Source: JAQUOA01 sp037443785
Lineage (GTDB): Bacteria > Bacteroidota > Ignavibacteria > UBA10030 > UBA8401
Length of the DNA stretch: 40,486 bases
NCBI GenBank assembly: GCA_037443785.1
Contig: JBBINR010000031.1
Span: 1 to 40,486 of the forward strand
Direction of reading: 5' to 3'
The notes below the pieces were generated by a model. It was not told where the DNA came from. It was given only the letters and a program-made list of their open reading frames with translations, and searched no databases. Position numbers and translations under genes: made by a program. Below are positions 15,285 through 24,822 of the stretch, one piece after another (position 1 is the stretch's first letter; each line of letters starts with the position of its first letter).

Positions 15285-17972
15285 ATGAGCAAACATTTAC
15301 AACTCTCTTGCAAACAGCGATCGTTTGCAATTATCGCAGCAACTGTTCTTGCATCACTCGTGCTGACAGCGGGAACAACCGGGAAAATATCCGGAAAGAT
15401 AACCGATGCAAAAAACGGGGAGCCGTTAATAAGTGCAAACGTAATATTAACCGGAACAAATCTTGGCAGTATTGCCGATGTTGACGGTTATTATACGATT
15501 CTCAATGTCCCTCCGGGTAATTATGAAATCCAATTCCGTTTCATTGGATATCGTACGCACATTGTTAAGCAAGTCCAAATAATGTCTGATAACACGACGA
15601 AACTTGATGTTTCGATGCAGGAAGATGTCGTGACCGCACAAGAAGTTGTTGTAACGGCAGAGAAGCCGGTGGTGCAAGTGAACCTGACAAGCACCGTAGC
15701 GACAGTCAGTGATCAAGAAATTAAAACGTTGCCCGTTCAGGAACTTCAAGATATCGTAAATCTTCAAGCAGGTGTCGTTGATGGACATTTTCGCGGAGGT
15801 CGCGAAGGCGAAGTGCAATATCAAGTTAACGGTGTTTCAATCAACAATGCGTATGACAACTCGCAAAGCATAAAAATTGACCGTTCAATCATTCAAGAAG
15901 TGCAGGTAATTACCGGAACATTCGACGCCGAATACGGGCAGGCGATGAGCGGGGTAGTCAATACAGTCTTGAAATCCGGAAGTGATCGATTTGAATGGAA
16001 TGCCGAAGCATACGGAGGAGATTTCCTTTATGGAAGCGGCGGCAAACGAGGATTAGAGTATAAATCACATCCGTTCTCGACGCAAAATTTTCAAGCGACT
16101 ATTAGCGGTCCAACAGGCATTCCTCAGACATATTTTCTTTTTAATGGAAGACGATATGTCTTTGAGGACTATCTGCATGGAACAAGAAAATATAATGCAA
16201 TTTGGACTCCCAAAAGAGATACGATAGGAAATATTGTGGGTTTTGATTCTCTTGGCGACGGAAAAGAAGTGCCCCTTGGCTACCGTAGAGAATGGTCTGG
16301 GTTAGGAAAAATTACCAATAAATCGTTGGAAGGAATTGAATTAAGCTATCAAGTATTGCTTGACTACGCAGAGGAGTCACGAACAGATAAAGACTATACG
16401 TATAAATGGGTATTAAATCCTGACGGAAGAAAAAAGCAAACAACTCTTTCATACGTTCATGGTATCGATATAACTCATTTGCTTTCTCAATCGACGTATT
16501 ATACGCTCAGTGTTCATCAAAACTATTTTGATTATAAGGACTGGGTGTATGAAAGTTTTTATGACAAAAGATATGATCAGGCCGGTACTCCTGTAACCTT
16601 ACCTCAATCTGATATTTATTTGCTAGGCGTGGACTTTGGACGCTTTCGGCAAAAGACCAATACCTACATCGGCAAATTTTCGTTGATGAGCCAAGTTTCT
16701 CGAGAACATCAAATAAAAATAGGCGGTGAGTTTCAATATTCTGATTTGGAATTTGGAACAGCTGGAACGCTGGTATACCTGACCGAAGGCGGAGTGACAA
16801 AATTATTTCGGTATGTTGATCTTCCTCCGGATTATCCCGGAATACAATATTACAAACCAATTTCAGGCGCAGGATATGTTCAAGATTTAATCGAGTGGAA
16901 TGATTTGACAATCCGAGCGGGCGTACGGTATGAATATTTTGATGCGCGTTCAACTTTGCCAAGCGATCTTGCCAATCCGGCAAACGCAATTTCCGGTGCA
17001 CCGGTTTCTCGTCAAAGGGCAACAACCGTTAAGACTTCGGTTGCTCCAAGGCTTGGCGTATCGTATCCGATTACTGCAACGGCAGGAATATTTTTCTCGT
17101 ACGGGCATTTTTATCAACTTCCTCCTCTGCGTGATATGTTTAATAATTCCAATTATGATAAACTCGCCCGCATTCAGGCGGCAACATCAGATTACGGAGT
17201 TTTGGGAAATCCTGATGTAAGGCCGGAGCGAACCGTGCAATACGAATTTGGGTACAAGGATGCGCTCTCCGATGCGCTTGGACTTTCGATAAATATTTTT
17301 TACAAAGATATTCGGGATTTGCTCGGAGTAGAATTTATTTCGACGTACAATGATGCTCAATATACTCGCTTAACGAATGTTGACTTTGGAAATGTTACAG
17401 GATTTACTATTTCATTGACACAAAGGAGAATAGGAATTGTCAGCACATCTGTTGATTATACATGGCAAACAGCTCAAGGAAATTCAAGTGATCCTAAAGA
17501 GACAGCACAACTTGCAGAGGCGAAACAGGATGCTCGTCCGAGGCAGGTCCCTTTAAATTGGGATCAGCGGCATACGTTAAATGCAAGCATTCAATTATCC
17601 GAGCCAAGCGACTATTCAATAAGTACGATTTTAAAATATGGAAGCGGATTACCATTTACGCCGGCTCTTAGCTCCACATTTGGTTCCCAAATAGAGCCAA
17701 ACTCGGGGAGGAAACCGATGGGATTTACAGTCGATTTACGAGCGGAGAAAGCATTTTCACTTGCCGGTTTACAAATGAATGGATTTGTGCGTGTCTTAAA
17801 TTTATTTAACACAACGTATTTTAATGGCGATGTATTTTCTACGACCGGAAGTCCGGATTATTCGATAAATCCGGTTGTTGACAAATATCGTTTGTTAAAC
17901 CCGTTGCGATACTTTCAGCCAAGAAGAGTTGAAATCGGTATTTCGTTATCTCCATTAGCGTCAGCACAGTAA
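15285..17972 (+). CDS. TonB-dependent outer-membrane receptor, SusC-like
   Basis: 895 residues with a signal peptide (~1-30), a CarboxypepD_reg-like domain (~33-115: GKISGKITDAKNGEPLISA, GTNLGSIADVDGYYTILNVPPG), a plug domain (~130-230: LQDIVNLQAGVV, QVNGVSINNAYDN, GTFDAEYGQAMSGVVNTVLKSG) and a long 22-strand-type barrel. It should import oligosaccharides using TonB energy. No SusD homologue follows; its partners are the 1106-aa protein (19 nt downstream) and a PorV/PorQ-like barrel. It ends ISLSPLASAQ, lacking the usual terminal aromatic residue. Substrate inferred from context as beta-1,2-glucan oligosaccharides. Confidence 0.93.
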   Translation: MSKHLQLSCKQRSFAIIAATVLASLVLTAGTTGKISGKITDAKNGEPLISANVILTGTNLGSIADVDGYYTILNVPPGNYEIQFRFIGYRTHIVKQVQIMSDNTTKLDVSMQEDVVTAQEVVVTAEKPVVQVNLTSTVATVSDQEIKTLPVQELQDIVNLQAGVVDGHFRGGREGEVQYQVNGVSINNAYDNSQSIKIDRSIIQEVQVITGTFDAEYGQAMSGVVNTVLKSGSDRFEWNAEAYGGDFLYGSGGKRGLEYKSHPFSTQNFQATISGPTGIPQTYFLFNGRRYVFEDYLHGTRKYNAIWTPKRDTIGNIVGFDSLGDGKEVPLGYRREWSGLGKITNKSLEGIELSYQVLLDYAEESRTDKDYTYKWVLNPDGRKKQTTLSYVHGIDITHLLSQSTYYTLSVHQNYFDYKDWVYESFYDKRYDQAGTPVTLPQSDIYLLGVDFGRFRQKTNTYIGKFSLMSQVSREHQIKIGGEFQYSDLEFGTAGTLVYLTEGGVTKLFRYVDLPPDYPGIQYYKPISGAGYVQDLIEWNDLTIRAGVRYEYFDARSTLPSDLANPANAISGAPVSRQRATTVKTSVAPRLGVSYPITATAGIFFSYGHFYQLPPLRDMFNNSNYDKLARIQAATSDYGVLGNPDVRPERTVQYEFGYKDALSDALGLSINIFYKDIRDLLGVEFISTYNDAQYTRLTNVDFGNVTGFTISLTQRRIGIVSTSVDYTWQTAQGNSSDPKETAQLAEAKQDARPRQVPLNWDQRHTLNASIQLSEPSDYSISTILKYGSGLPFTPALSSTFGSQIEPNSGRKPMGFTVDLRAEKAFSLAGLQMNGFVRVLNLFNTTYFNGDVFSTTGSPDYSINPVVDKYRLLNPLRYFQPRRVEIGISLSPLASAQ

Positions 17973-17991
17973 ATCAGGGAGAATCCTCAGT

Positions 17992-20900
17992 ATGAAAAAA
18001 TATTTTTACACATTATTTATTTTCGTCATCGTTAATAGTAGTGTCCTTTTATCACAGCAACTTTATCGTCTCGTTCCGCCTAGTGGCCGGGGCTCTTCCG
18101 ATGCAGAGCGAAGGGGATTACATGATGCTAATAACATTGCTACCGAATTTTGGAATTATGGTATGGTAGGCGCCTTAGCCGGCGACGATCCGAGAATTCA
18201 TCCTTCCGTTGAAGTTCCGAGAGGGACTGGGAAAGTGTATTCCGATGGAATAACACCATTTGTTCTTGCGAGAATAAAAAATGATTCCGGTAAAACCATC
18301 TATATTATGGAGAATGGTTATCGAGAAGGTAACGCTGTCAGTACAAAAAGTAATAGAACGATGCGTTTTGAACCTCGGCCAGGATATTTTAATCCGAATC
18401 CATCGGTGAATGTTAACCGATTTGTTGCAATGAAAAGACGGCCTGAAACATGGCCTGCATCGTGGCCGGACAGGGACAGCACATTCACCGGAAAATGGAA
18501 TGGATATTTTGGGACGTCTGAAGCGTTTGCACCGGATGAAGAAAGCTATACCGTGATGGATGATCAATTTTATGATTCATTCATTTTTACGCCCGATCAG
18601 CGTGATGCTACGCGGCAAGGATTAGGGTTAAGAATAGAAGTGCGAGGTTTCCAATGGGCAAACCCTCAAGCGGGAAATGTTATTTTCTGGCATTATGATA
18701 TTGCCAATGAAGGAACAACAGACTATCCGAACAATGGCGATGAAGAAAATATTTTTTTCGGATTGTACATGGATACCGGTGTAGGTAAAGGCCAAGGCAA
18801 TATCAGTTGTGACGGCGATGAAAATATTGATGACGCTGCACAGTATGATAAATCTTCCGGTTTAAACTTGGTCTACACGTGGGATGCTTTTGGACGGGGG
18901 ACCGATTTTGCGAGCAATTGTGGTAAAACTGGATATCTTGGATATGCATATCTGGAGACGCCGGGAAAACCATATGATGCTATTGATAATGACGGTGATG
19001 GAATAACAAATGAGTCAAGAGACAGTGGTCCGGGACAAAAAATTGAAGGGCAGCAAAATATTCTTTCATACATTCAATCACATTATGATGCAATAAAATT
19101 TGAAAATGTCATCGGTAAAATTGCCGAACGTCCGGCATATAAAACCGGTGTATGGTGGACAGGTGATGAAGATTTAGATTGGACTGCAGAACAGTGCGAT
19201 TTTGGTGCTGATGGTGAACCGGGTACGCATGATTTCGGCGAAGGAGACAGTATTCCTACGAGCGGTGAACCAAATTTTGATAAGACGGATCTTCACGAAT
19301 CGGACCAAATTGGATTGACGGCGTATCGAATGTGGTTGATTGCCGATCCGCCGGTTCCTAATTATGATCGGTCAATTACTTTTTCACAAACGAATAATGC
19401 CGGCCAGCCAATTGTGCAGGCGAGATATAATGGAGATTACCCACACTACTTTTATGATTTTTTCGAAGGGAAAGCGCAAGATCCTTCCAACCCGGGACCG
19501 TTTAGTCCAACATCGGTATTCAATATTAATATCGGCTTTTTATTTGCGTCGGGTCCCTTTACACTGAAAGCCGGAACTCAGGAACGATTTAGTTTAGCAC
19601 TGGCGTATGGATCTATTCTTCAAGAATTGGTAGGTACGGTTAAAGTTGTTCAAGCTATCTACAACGGGAATTACAGATTTGCAACCCCCCCTCCTGCACC
19701 AACCCTCAGAGCCGAAGCCGGCAACGGGTACGTTCAGCTGTATTGGGATGATGTTGCAGAACATTCAACGGATCCGACAACATTTATTAATGACTTTGAA
19801 GGATATAAAATTTATCGTTCCACAGATTATAATTTCAATGATGTCAATACCGTTATTAGTGCGCGTGGGTTGTCGCAGACGAATAATGGAAACCCATTAG
19901 CTCAGTATGATCTTGATGATCAATACTTTAGTTCATCTTCACAAGTGGTAAATGGATTGGCTTTTAATTTGGGAACGAATTCGGGTTTGACTCATTCATT
20001 CCGTGATACCACCGTAACAAACGGACAAGAATATTATTATGCCGTGACCGCATATGATTTTGGTGCAACATTTGTTTCCGGTGCTGCCGGCGAACAATTC
20101 ACATTTTATCCTTCCGAAAATTCAATATCTGTTTCAAGAACTCTTCTCGGGGGTGTTAAACTTCCAAAAAATGTTGCTGTAGTTCGGCCGAACCCTAAAG
20201 TGCAGGGATACAATCCAGCATCAGCATCGGGCTTAACGAAAGTTTCCGGTACAGGCGTAGGAACTGCCGCAGTGAAAATAGTAAGCTCTACCGATGTACC
20301 TGATGGACGAACAGTGTTGCTGAAGATGAAAACAAATATTCCTCAAAATATTCATGCAGACTACTATCAACTGATCGATAGTCTTTCGGGCACCATTTAT
20401 TTAGAAAAAGGGACTGATTTCAATGCGACGGGAAATGGCTCGATTGGTGCAGGTATTCTTCCCTTAGTATCTACATTGGCGACGCCTACGGTAGACACAA
20501 GTAATACAAAGTTTACTCCGGCAAGTAAATCCAATGTGGCCCTGGATTTTACTTACATAAATGATCTTCCTATTAATCAACGCCGAATAGGATATCCAAG
20601 CGACATTGAGATCGAATTTTTTGATACTGTTGTTGATACATCAACATCAAAAGGTTTCTTGCTTCCCGCAGTTCCCGTAAAATTTAAAATTAATGCCATA
20701 TCCACAACGGGACAAAAAACACAACTTAAATTTTATTTCAAAGATGGGGGCGGTAAAGACAGTACCATAAGTAAACAGGCCGATAATCTTTATATCCTTG
20801 GATTAGACCCTGTTAAAGACACTCTCTACCAGACGTGGAATATAAAATTAAATTCGAGTAAAGCAGGTTCTAACGCTGTTTTACCTTCACCGGGAGACAT

Positions 20901-21312
20901 CTATGTGATGAAGCTTCTGGTGCCATTTCAAGATGGCGAAACATTTGTATTTAAAACGTATGGGCAAAAAGTATCTCCTGCCGCCGCAGGCAGCCTCGAT
21001 AAGGATAAACCGTATGTCGTACCTAATCCCTACGTTGGCGCGGCAGGTTTTGAGCCGACTCCATTTGGTGTGCAAGGTCGAGGAGATCGAAGATTAGAAT
21101 TCAGAAATATTCCCCAGAACAGTACGATAAGAATTTTCACGGTACGGGGAGATTTAGTGAAAACGCTCGTGCAAGACGGTTCAATCAATGGATATGTTGC
21201 ATGGGATTTGCGCACTAAAGATAATTTAGATGTTGCGCCGGGTTTGTATATTTTTCATGTCGATGCCGGAGCTGGCGGAACAAGCATCGGTAAATTTGCA
21301 ATTATAAAATAA
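17992..21312 (+). CDS. Large (1106 aa) secreted surface protein, TonB-receptor partner
   Basis: A signal peptide (MKKYFYTLFIFVIVNSSVLLSQQ) and GGGAGA ribosome-binding site support the start. I recognise no family for residues ~30-560; they contain a Ca-binding-like DNDGDGITNE segment near 332. A fibronectin-III-like module follows (~565-700: PPAPTLRAEAGNGYVQLYWDD, KIYRSTDYNF, YYYAVTAYD). The C-terminus (~1015-1106: KPYVVPNPYVGAAGF, GLYIFHVDAG, IGKFAIIK) resembles a FlgD-like/T9SS sorting domain. It lies between the TonB receptor (19 nt) and the PorV/PorQ-like gene (12 nt), so it probably works with both at the surface. It may take the SusD role, with no sequence evidence of SusD ancestry. Confidence 0.8.
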   Translation: MKKYFYTLFIFVIVNSSVLLSQQLYRLVPPSGRGSSDAERRGLHDANNIATEFWNYGMVGALAGDDPRIHPSVEVPRGTGKVYSDGITPFVLARIKNDSGKTIYIMENGYREGNAVSTKSNRTMRFEPRPGYFNPNPSVNVNRFVAMKRRPETWPASWPDRDSTFTGKWNGYFGTSEAFAPDEESYTVMDDQFYDSFIFTPDQRDATRQGLGLRIEVRGFQWANPQAGNVIFWHYDIANEGTTDYPNNGDEENIFFGLYMDTGVGKGQGNISCDGDENIDDAAQYDKSSGLNLVYTWDAFGRGTDFASNCGKTGYLGYAYLETPGKPYDAIDNDGDGITNESRDSGPGQKIEGQQNILSYIQSHYDAIKFENVIGKIAERPAYKTGVWWTGDEDLDWTAEQCDFGADGEPGTHDFGEGDSIPTSGEPNFDKTDLHESDQIGLTAYRMWLIADPPVPNYDRSITFSQTNNAGQPIVQARYNGDYPHYFYDFFEGKAQDPSNPGPFSPTSVFNINIGFLFASGPFTLKAGTQERFSLALAYGSILQELVGTVKVVQAIYNGNYRFATPPPAPTLRAEAGNGYVQLYWDDVAEHSTDPTTFINDFEGYKIYRSTDYNFNDVNTVISARGLSQTNNGNPLAQYDLDDQYFSSSSQVVNGLAFNLGTNSGLTHSFRDTTVTNGQEYYYAVTAYDFGATFVSGAAGEQFTFYPSENSISVSRTLLGGVKLPKNVAVVRPNPKVQGYNPASASGLTKVSGTGVGTAAVKIVSSTDVPDGRTVLLKMKTNIPQNIHADYYQLIDSLSGTIYLEKGTDFNATGNGSIGAGILPLVSTLATPTVDTSNTKFTPASKSNVALDFTYINDLPINQRRIGYPSDIEIEFFDTVVDTSTSKGFLLPAVPVKFKINAISTTGQKTQLKFYFKDGGGKDSTISKQADNLYILGLDPVKDTLYQTWNIKLNSSKAGSNAVLPSPGDIYVMKLLVPFQDGETFVFKTYGQKVSPAAAGSLDKDKPYVVPNPYVGAAGFEPTPFGVQGRGDRRLEFRNIPQNSTIRIFTVRGDLVKTLVQDGSINGYVAWDLRTKDNLDVAPGLYIFHVDAGAGGTSIGKFAIIK

Positions 21313-21324
21313 GCGAGGACAATC

Positions 21325-22335
21325 ATGATGAAGAAAATCCTTATTCTTTTCTCTGCACTTGTTCTCGCGTTGCCTCAACTTTTCCCGCAATCAAAAACGG
21401 GAACGAGCATTGGTGCATTCCTTTCGATTGAGCCAAGTGCGCATATCGCCGCAATGGGAAATGCGGGCGTAACACTGTATTCTGAACCCCAGGCTGTTTA
21501 CTATAATCCCGGCTCGATTGGTTACATGCAAGGAACAATGGTTCAATTTACGCACAGTTTATGGCTCGCGGATATTTCCTACGATTATGGTGTATTAGCG
21601 TTCGCTGTGGGAGGAGTGGGAAATGTTTATGCGACCCTTACATCTCTTAATTCGGGTGAAATTGACGTTCGAACATTTGAACAACCACTTGGAACAGGCG
21701 AGCGTTATTCCGTTTCCGATATCGCAATCGGAGTTGGAATCGGCCGTCAAATTTCTGACCGATTTTCTGTGGGAGTGCAAGCAAATTATATTCAAGAAAC
21801 AATTTGGCACAGTGCAATGTCTGCATTTTCGTTCAGTGTCGGAACCATCTACAGAATTTCTCCCGACGGATTTCATCTTGGCGCAAGTATTTCTAACTTT
21901 GGAACACGGGGACAATTCGGCGGCAGGGATTTGCGCGTGTCATACGATCAGAATATTGCGAAGTATGGCGATAACGGACAGCTTCCAGCAGAACTGTTTA
22001 CAAATGATTTTGCACTTCCCATTACGTTCCGGGTAGGACTCGGTTTGCCATTCCAATTGGGCGAATCAAATAAAATCACTGTTGCCGTTGATGCGTTTCA
22101 TCCGAGCGACAATACAGAAAGCGTGAGCTTTGGTGCAGAGTATTTGTTCGTAAATGCCGTTGCGCTGCGAGCCGGTTATCAAAATTTGTTTCTTGAGGAT
22201 TCAGAAGTTGGTTTAACGCTTGGCGCAGGAATAGAATATGAAATGGTCGGATACAGATTCAATTTCGATTACGGCTGGGCTGATCATGGACGCTTAAAAG
22301 AGACACATCGCATTACGGTAGGAATTGCATTTTAA
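21325..22335 (+). CDS. PorV/PorQ-family outer-membrane barrel protein
   Basis: 336 residues with a signal peptide (MMKKILILFSALVLALPQLFPQ). The family signature follows: GAFLSIEPSAHIAAMGNAGVTLYSEPQAVYYNPG (residues ~31-64), where conserved AMGNAG and NPG mark PorV/PorQ and FadL-like barrels. Repeating amphipathic strands run to a C-terminal aromatic (RITVGIAF) typical of an outer-membrane barrel. PorV is the shuttle that brings T9SS cargo to the attachment complex. A copy directly after a T9SS-type surface protein suggests a dedicated anchor or chaperone for the 17992 product. A substrate-specific porin is the alternative. Confidence 0.82.
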   Translation: MMKKILILFSALVLALPQLFPQSKTGTSIGAFLSIEPSAHIAAMGNAGVTLYSEPQAVYYNPGSIGYMQGTMVQFTHSLWLADISYDYGVLAFAVGGVGNVYATLTSLNSGEIDVRTFEQPLGTGERYSVSDIAIGVGIGRQISDRFSVGVQANYIQETIWHSAMSAFSFSVGTIYRISPDGFHLGASISNFGTRGQFGGRDLRVSYDQNIAKYGDNGQLPAELFTNDFALPITFRVGLGLPFQLGESNKITVAVDAFHPSDNTESVSFGAEYLFVNAVALRAGYQNLFLEDSEVGLTLGAGIEYEMVGYRFNFDYGWADHGRLKETHRITVGIAF

Positions 22336-22368
22336 TTATTATGGTAATTGTTTTTAAAAGGAATCAAT

Positions 22369-24759
22369 GTGAAAATTTTCAAAACGAAATACGGTCATTT
22401 TTCAAACGATGGAAAGGAATATATCATTACCACCCCGCGTACGCCGCGTCCGTGGATTAATGTTATCAGCAACGGTGATTACGGAATTACATTTTCTCAA
22501 ACCGGAGGAGGATACAGCTGGCGAACTCATGCGCAATTAAATCGCCTTACGCGGTGGGATCAAGATCTTATTAAAGATGAATGGGGAAAATATATTTATC
22601 TGCGTGATGAGAAAGGTCATGTCTGGTCTGCGGGATGGAAACCCGTCTGCAGTGAACCGGATTTTTATGAATGCAGACATGGTGTTGGTTATTCGATCAT
22701 CACATCAAAAAATTTTGGAATAGAAACAGCGTTGAAAGTATTCCTTCCAAATGAAGACCCGGTCGAAATTTGGAAGCTGACAATTCGCAACAAAACAAAA
22801 AAACTTCGCACACTAAACCTGTACACCTTCTTCGAGTGGGCTCTTGGCCAATCGCCGGACTGGCACAGAGAGTTCCATAAATCCTTTATCGAAACTGAAT
22901 ACGATTCAACATCGAATTCTATTCTTGCAACAAAACGTTTATGGGAAGTTCCGACCGACCGCGGACATTGGAATACCAATTGGCCGTATGTTGCATTTCA
23001 TTCTTCAAGTGAAAAACCAGTGTCGTTCGACACCGATAAAGAATCATTCATCGGCATGTACGGGAGTCAGTCAATGCCGGCGGGTGTTTTAGAAAAAACT
23101 TTGAAAAGGAAAAAAGGGAATTGGCTTGACCATATTGCCAGCCTTCAGCATATCATCAAGATAAAACCGAACGAAGAAAAAACAATCTCCTTCAATATCG
23201 GATGCGCGGAATCTCGTGAACAAGCAATCGATCTTGCAAAGAAATATCAGTCGGAAAAAAATATTGATACGGCATTCGTTCAAATGCAGGAACGATGGCA
23301 GTCGTTGCTTACCACAACAGAAGTTTCTACGCCGGATGATGCGATGAACGCACTGGAAAATACGTGGTTGAAGTACCAGACAATTTCCGGACGCATTTGG
23401 GGAAGAACCGCATACTATCAAACCGGCGGTGCATTTGGATTCCGAGATCAACTGCAGGACAGCCAGATTTGGCTGATGGTTGATTCGGAAAAGACAAAAA
23501 ATCAATTGCACCTGCATGCGCGACATCAATTTAAAGATGGAACAGTGTATCATTGGTGGCATCCAATGTCGGAAATCGGCATGCGAAATCAGATTATGGA
23601 TAATTTATTGTGGATGCCGTTTGTCATGAATGCGTACCTCCAAGAAACGAATGATTATTCTATTCTTACGGAAACAGAACCGTTTGTCGATGATTCTGCC
23701 GCTCGGAATATGTACGACCATTGCGTGAAAGCGATTGATAAATCTCTCGAACGATTCAGCGCTCGCGGATTGCCTCTGATCGGCAGCGGTGATTGGAATG
23801 ACGGCTTAAGTGCCGTTGGTTTAGATATGAAAGGCGAATCAATTTGGCTCGGTCATTTTCTTCATCGCATTCTTCTTGATTTCTCCGCTGTAGCAAAAAA
23901 GCAAAATGATCCGGGTAGAGCCGAACGGTACTCGTTGAAAGCAAAGGAACTAAAGGAGAAATTGAACACGATTGGCTGGGATGGGGAATATTATTATGGA
24001 GCGACAAAAGATTCCGGTGAAAAAATTGGAAGCAAAGAAAATTCAGAAGGTTCAGTGTGGTTAAATCCGCAAACGTGGGCAATTATTGCCGGCGTTTCCG
24101 ATGAAACTCGATCAAACCAGGTGATGGATGTCGTTGAAAAAAAACTCGAAAAAGAAATTGGCCCGCTGCTTTTGTACCCTGCGTATAAGACGCCGGACAA
24201 ATATGTTGGGTATCTAACTCGATACAGTCCTGGGATGAGAGAAAATGGCGGAGTCTATACTCACGGTGCTACCTGGGCGGTTATTGCCGCGGCACTATTG
24301 GGACGAGGCGAGTCGGCATATCGATTTTATTCCAAACTGAATCCAATAAACCGCGGAAAGAATCCGGATAAATATTTTGCTGAACCGTATGTCACCCCCG
24401 GAAATATTGAAGGCCCCGATTCTCCTTTTTTTGGACGGGGCGGTTGGACATGGTATTCCGGTTCTGCGTCATGGCTGTTCAAAGTCGGGCTCGAATGGAT
24501 TCTCGGCGTTCGTGCGGCAACCGAAGGCCTGCTTGTAGATCCCTGTATCCCTTCTTCGTGGAAAGGTTACACGGTGAAAAGAACATTTCGCGGTGCGGTA
24601 TATACCATTGAAGTAAAAAATCCGAACGGAGTGCAATGTGGTATAAAGGAATTATGGGTTGATGGGAAGCAGTATTGCACGACAAAAGGTCCGCGGGAAA
24701 AAATCATTCCTTCGTTTGAAAAAGGGACAGCTCATTCAGTTGTTGCCATCTTAGGGTAG
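22369..24759 (+). CDS. GH94 glycoside phosphorylase (cytoplasmic)
   Basis: 796 residues from a GTG at 22369, preceded by AAAAGGA at good spacing and giving MKIFKTKYGHFSNDGKEY, the usual GH94 start. GH94 features: N-terminal sandwich (YIITTPRTPRPWINV), GGAFGFRDQLQD, HWWHP, the catalytic-acid motif GSGDWNDG (residues 473-480, acid probably D478), ENGGVYTHGATW and GGWTWYSGSASW. No signal peptide. Length matches cellobiose/cellobionate/chitobiose phosphorylases rather than the ~1100-aa 1,2-beta-oligoglucan phosphorylases. The GFRDQLQD, GSGDWNDG and GGWTWYSGSA motifs, however, resemble those of the cyclic beta-1,2-glucan synthase and oligoglucan phosphorylase branch. Expected reaction: phosphorolysis of a beta-glucoside to alpha-glucose 1-phosphate. 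Linkage inferred from context; cellobionate is the main alternative. Confidence 0.92.
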   Translation: MKIFKTKYGHFSNDGKEYIITTPRTPRPWINVISNGDYGITFSQTGGGYSWRTHAQLNRLTRWDQDLIKDEWGKYIYLRDEKGHVWSAGWKPVCSEPDFYECRHGVGYSIITSKNFGIETALKVFLPNEDPVEIWKLTIRNKTKKLRTLNLYTFFEWALGQSPDWHREFHKSFIETEYDSTSNSILATKRLWEVPTDRGHWNTNWPYVAFHSSSEKPVSFDTDKESFIGMYGSQSMPAGVLEKTLKRKKGNWLDHIASLQHIIKIKPNEEKTISFNIGCAESREQAIDLAKKYQSEKNIDTAFVQMQERWQSLLTTTEVSTPDDAMNALENTWLKYQTISGRIWGRTAYYQTGGAFGFRDQLQDSQIWLMVDSEKTKNQLHLHARHQFKDGTVYHWWHPMSEIGMRNQIMDNLLWMPFVMNAYLQETNDYSILTETEPFVDDSAARNMYDHCVKAIDKSLERFSARGLPLIGSGDWNDGLSAVGLDMKGESIWLGHFLHRILLDFSAVAKKQNDPGRAERYSLKAKELKEKLNTIGWDGEYYYGATKDSGEKIGSKENSEGSVWLNPQTWAIIAGVSDETRSNQVMDVVEKKLEKEIGPLLLYPAYKTPDKYVGYLTRYSPGMRENGGVYTHGATWAVIAAALLGRGESAYRFYSKLNPINRGKNPDKYFAEPYVTPGNIEGPDSPFFGRGGWTWYSGSASWLFKVGLEWILGVRAATEGLLVDPCIPSSWKGYTVKRTFRGAVYTIEVKNPNGVQCGIKELWVDGKQYCTTKGPREKIIPSFEKGTAHSVVAILG

Positions 24760-24775
24760 TTGCTTTCAATCAATG

Positions 24776-24803
24776 GGGACTGTTATCGAGATGGTAACAG
24801 CCC
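24776..24803 (+). terminator. Hairpin between the GH94 and GH144 genes
   Basis: GGGACTGTTA (24776-24785) pairs with TAACAGCCC (24795-24803) with one bulged A and a 9-nt loop, followed by TCTTCAATAAAA. It lies 16 nt after the GH94 stop and may act as a partial terminator or RNA-processing site. Confidence 0.5.
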
Positions 24804-24822
24804 TCTTCAATAAAATACCATC

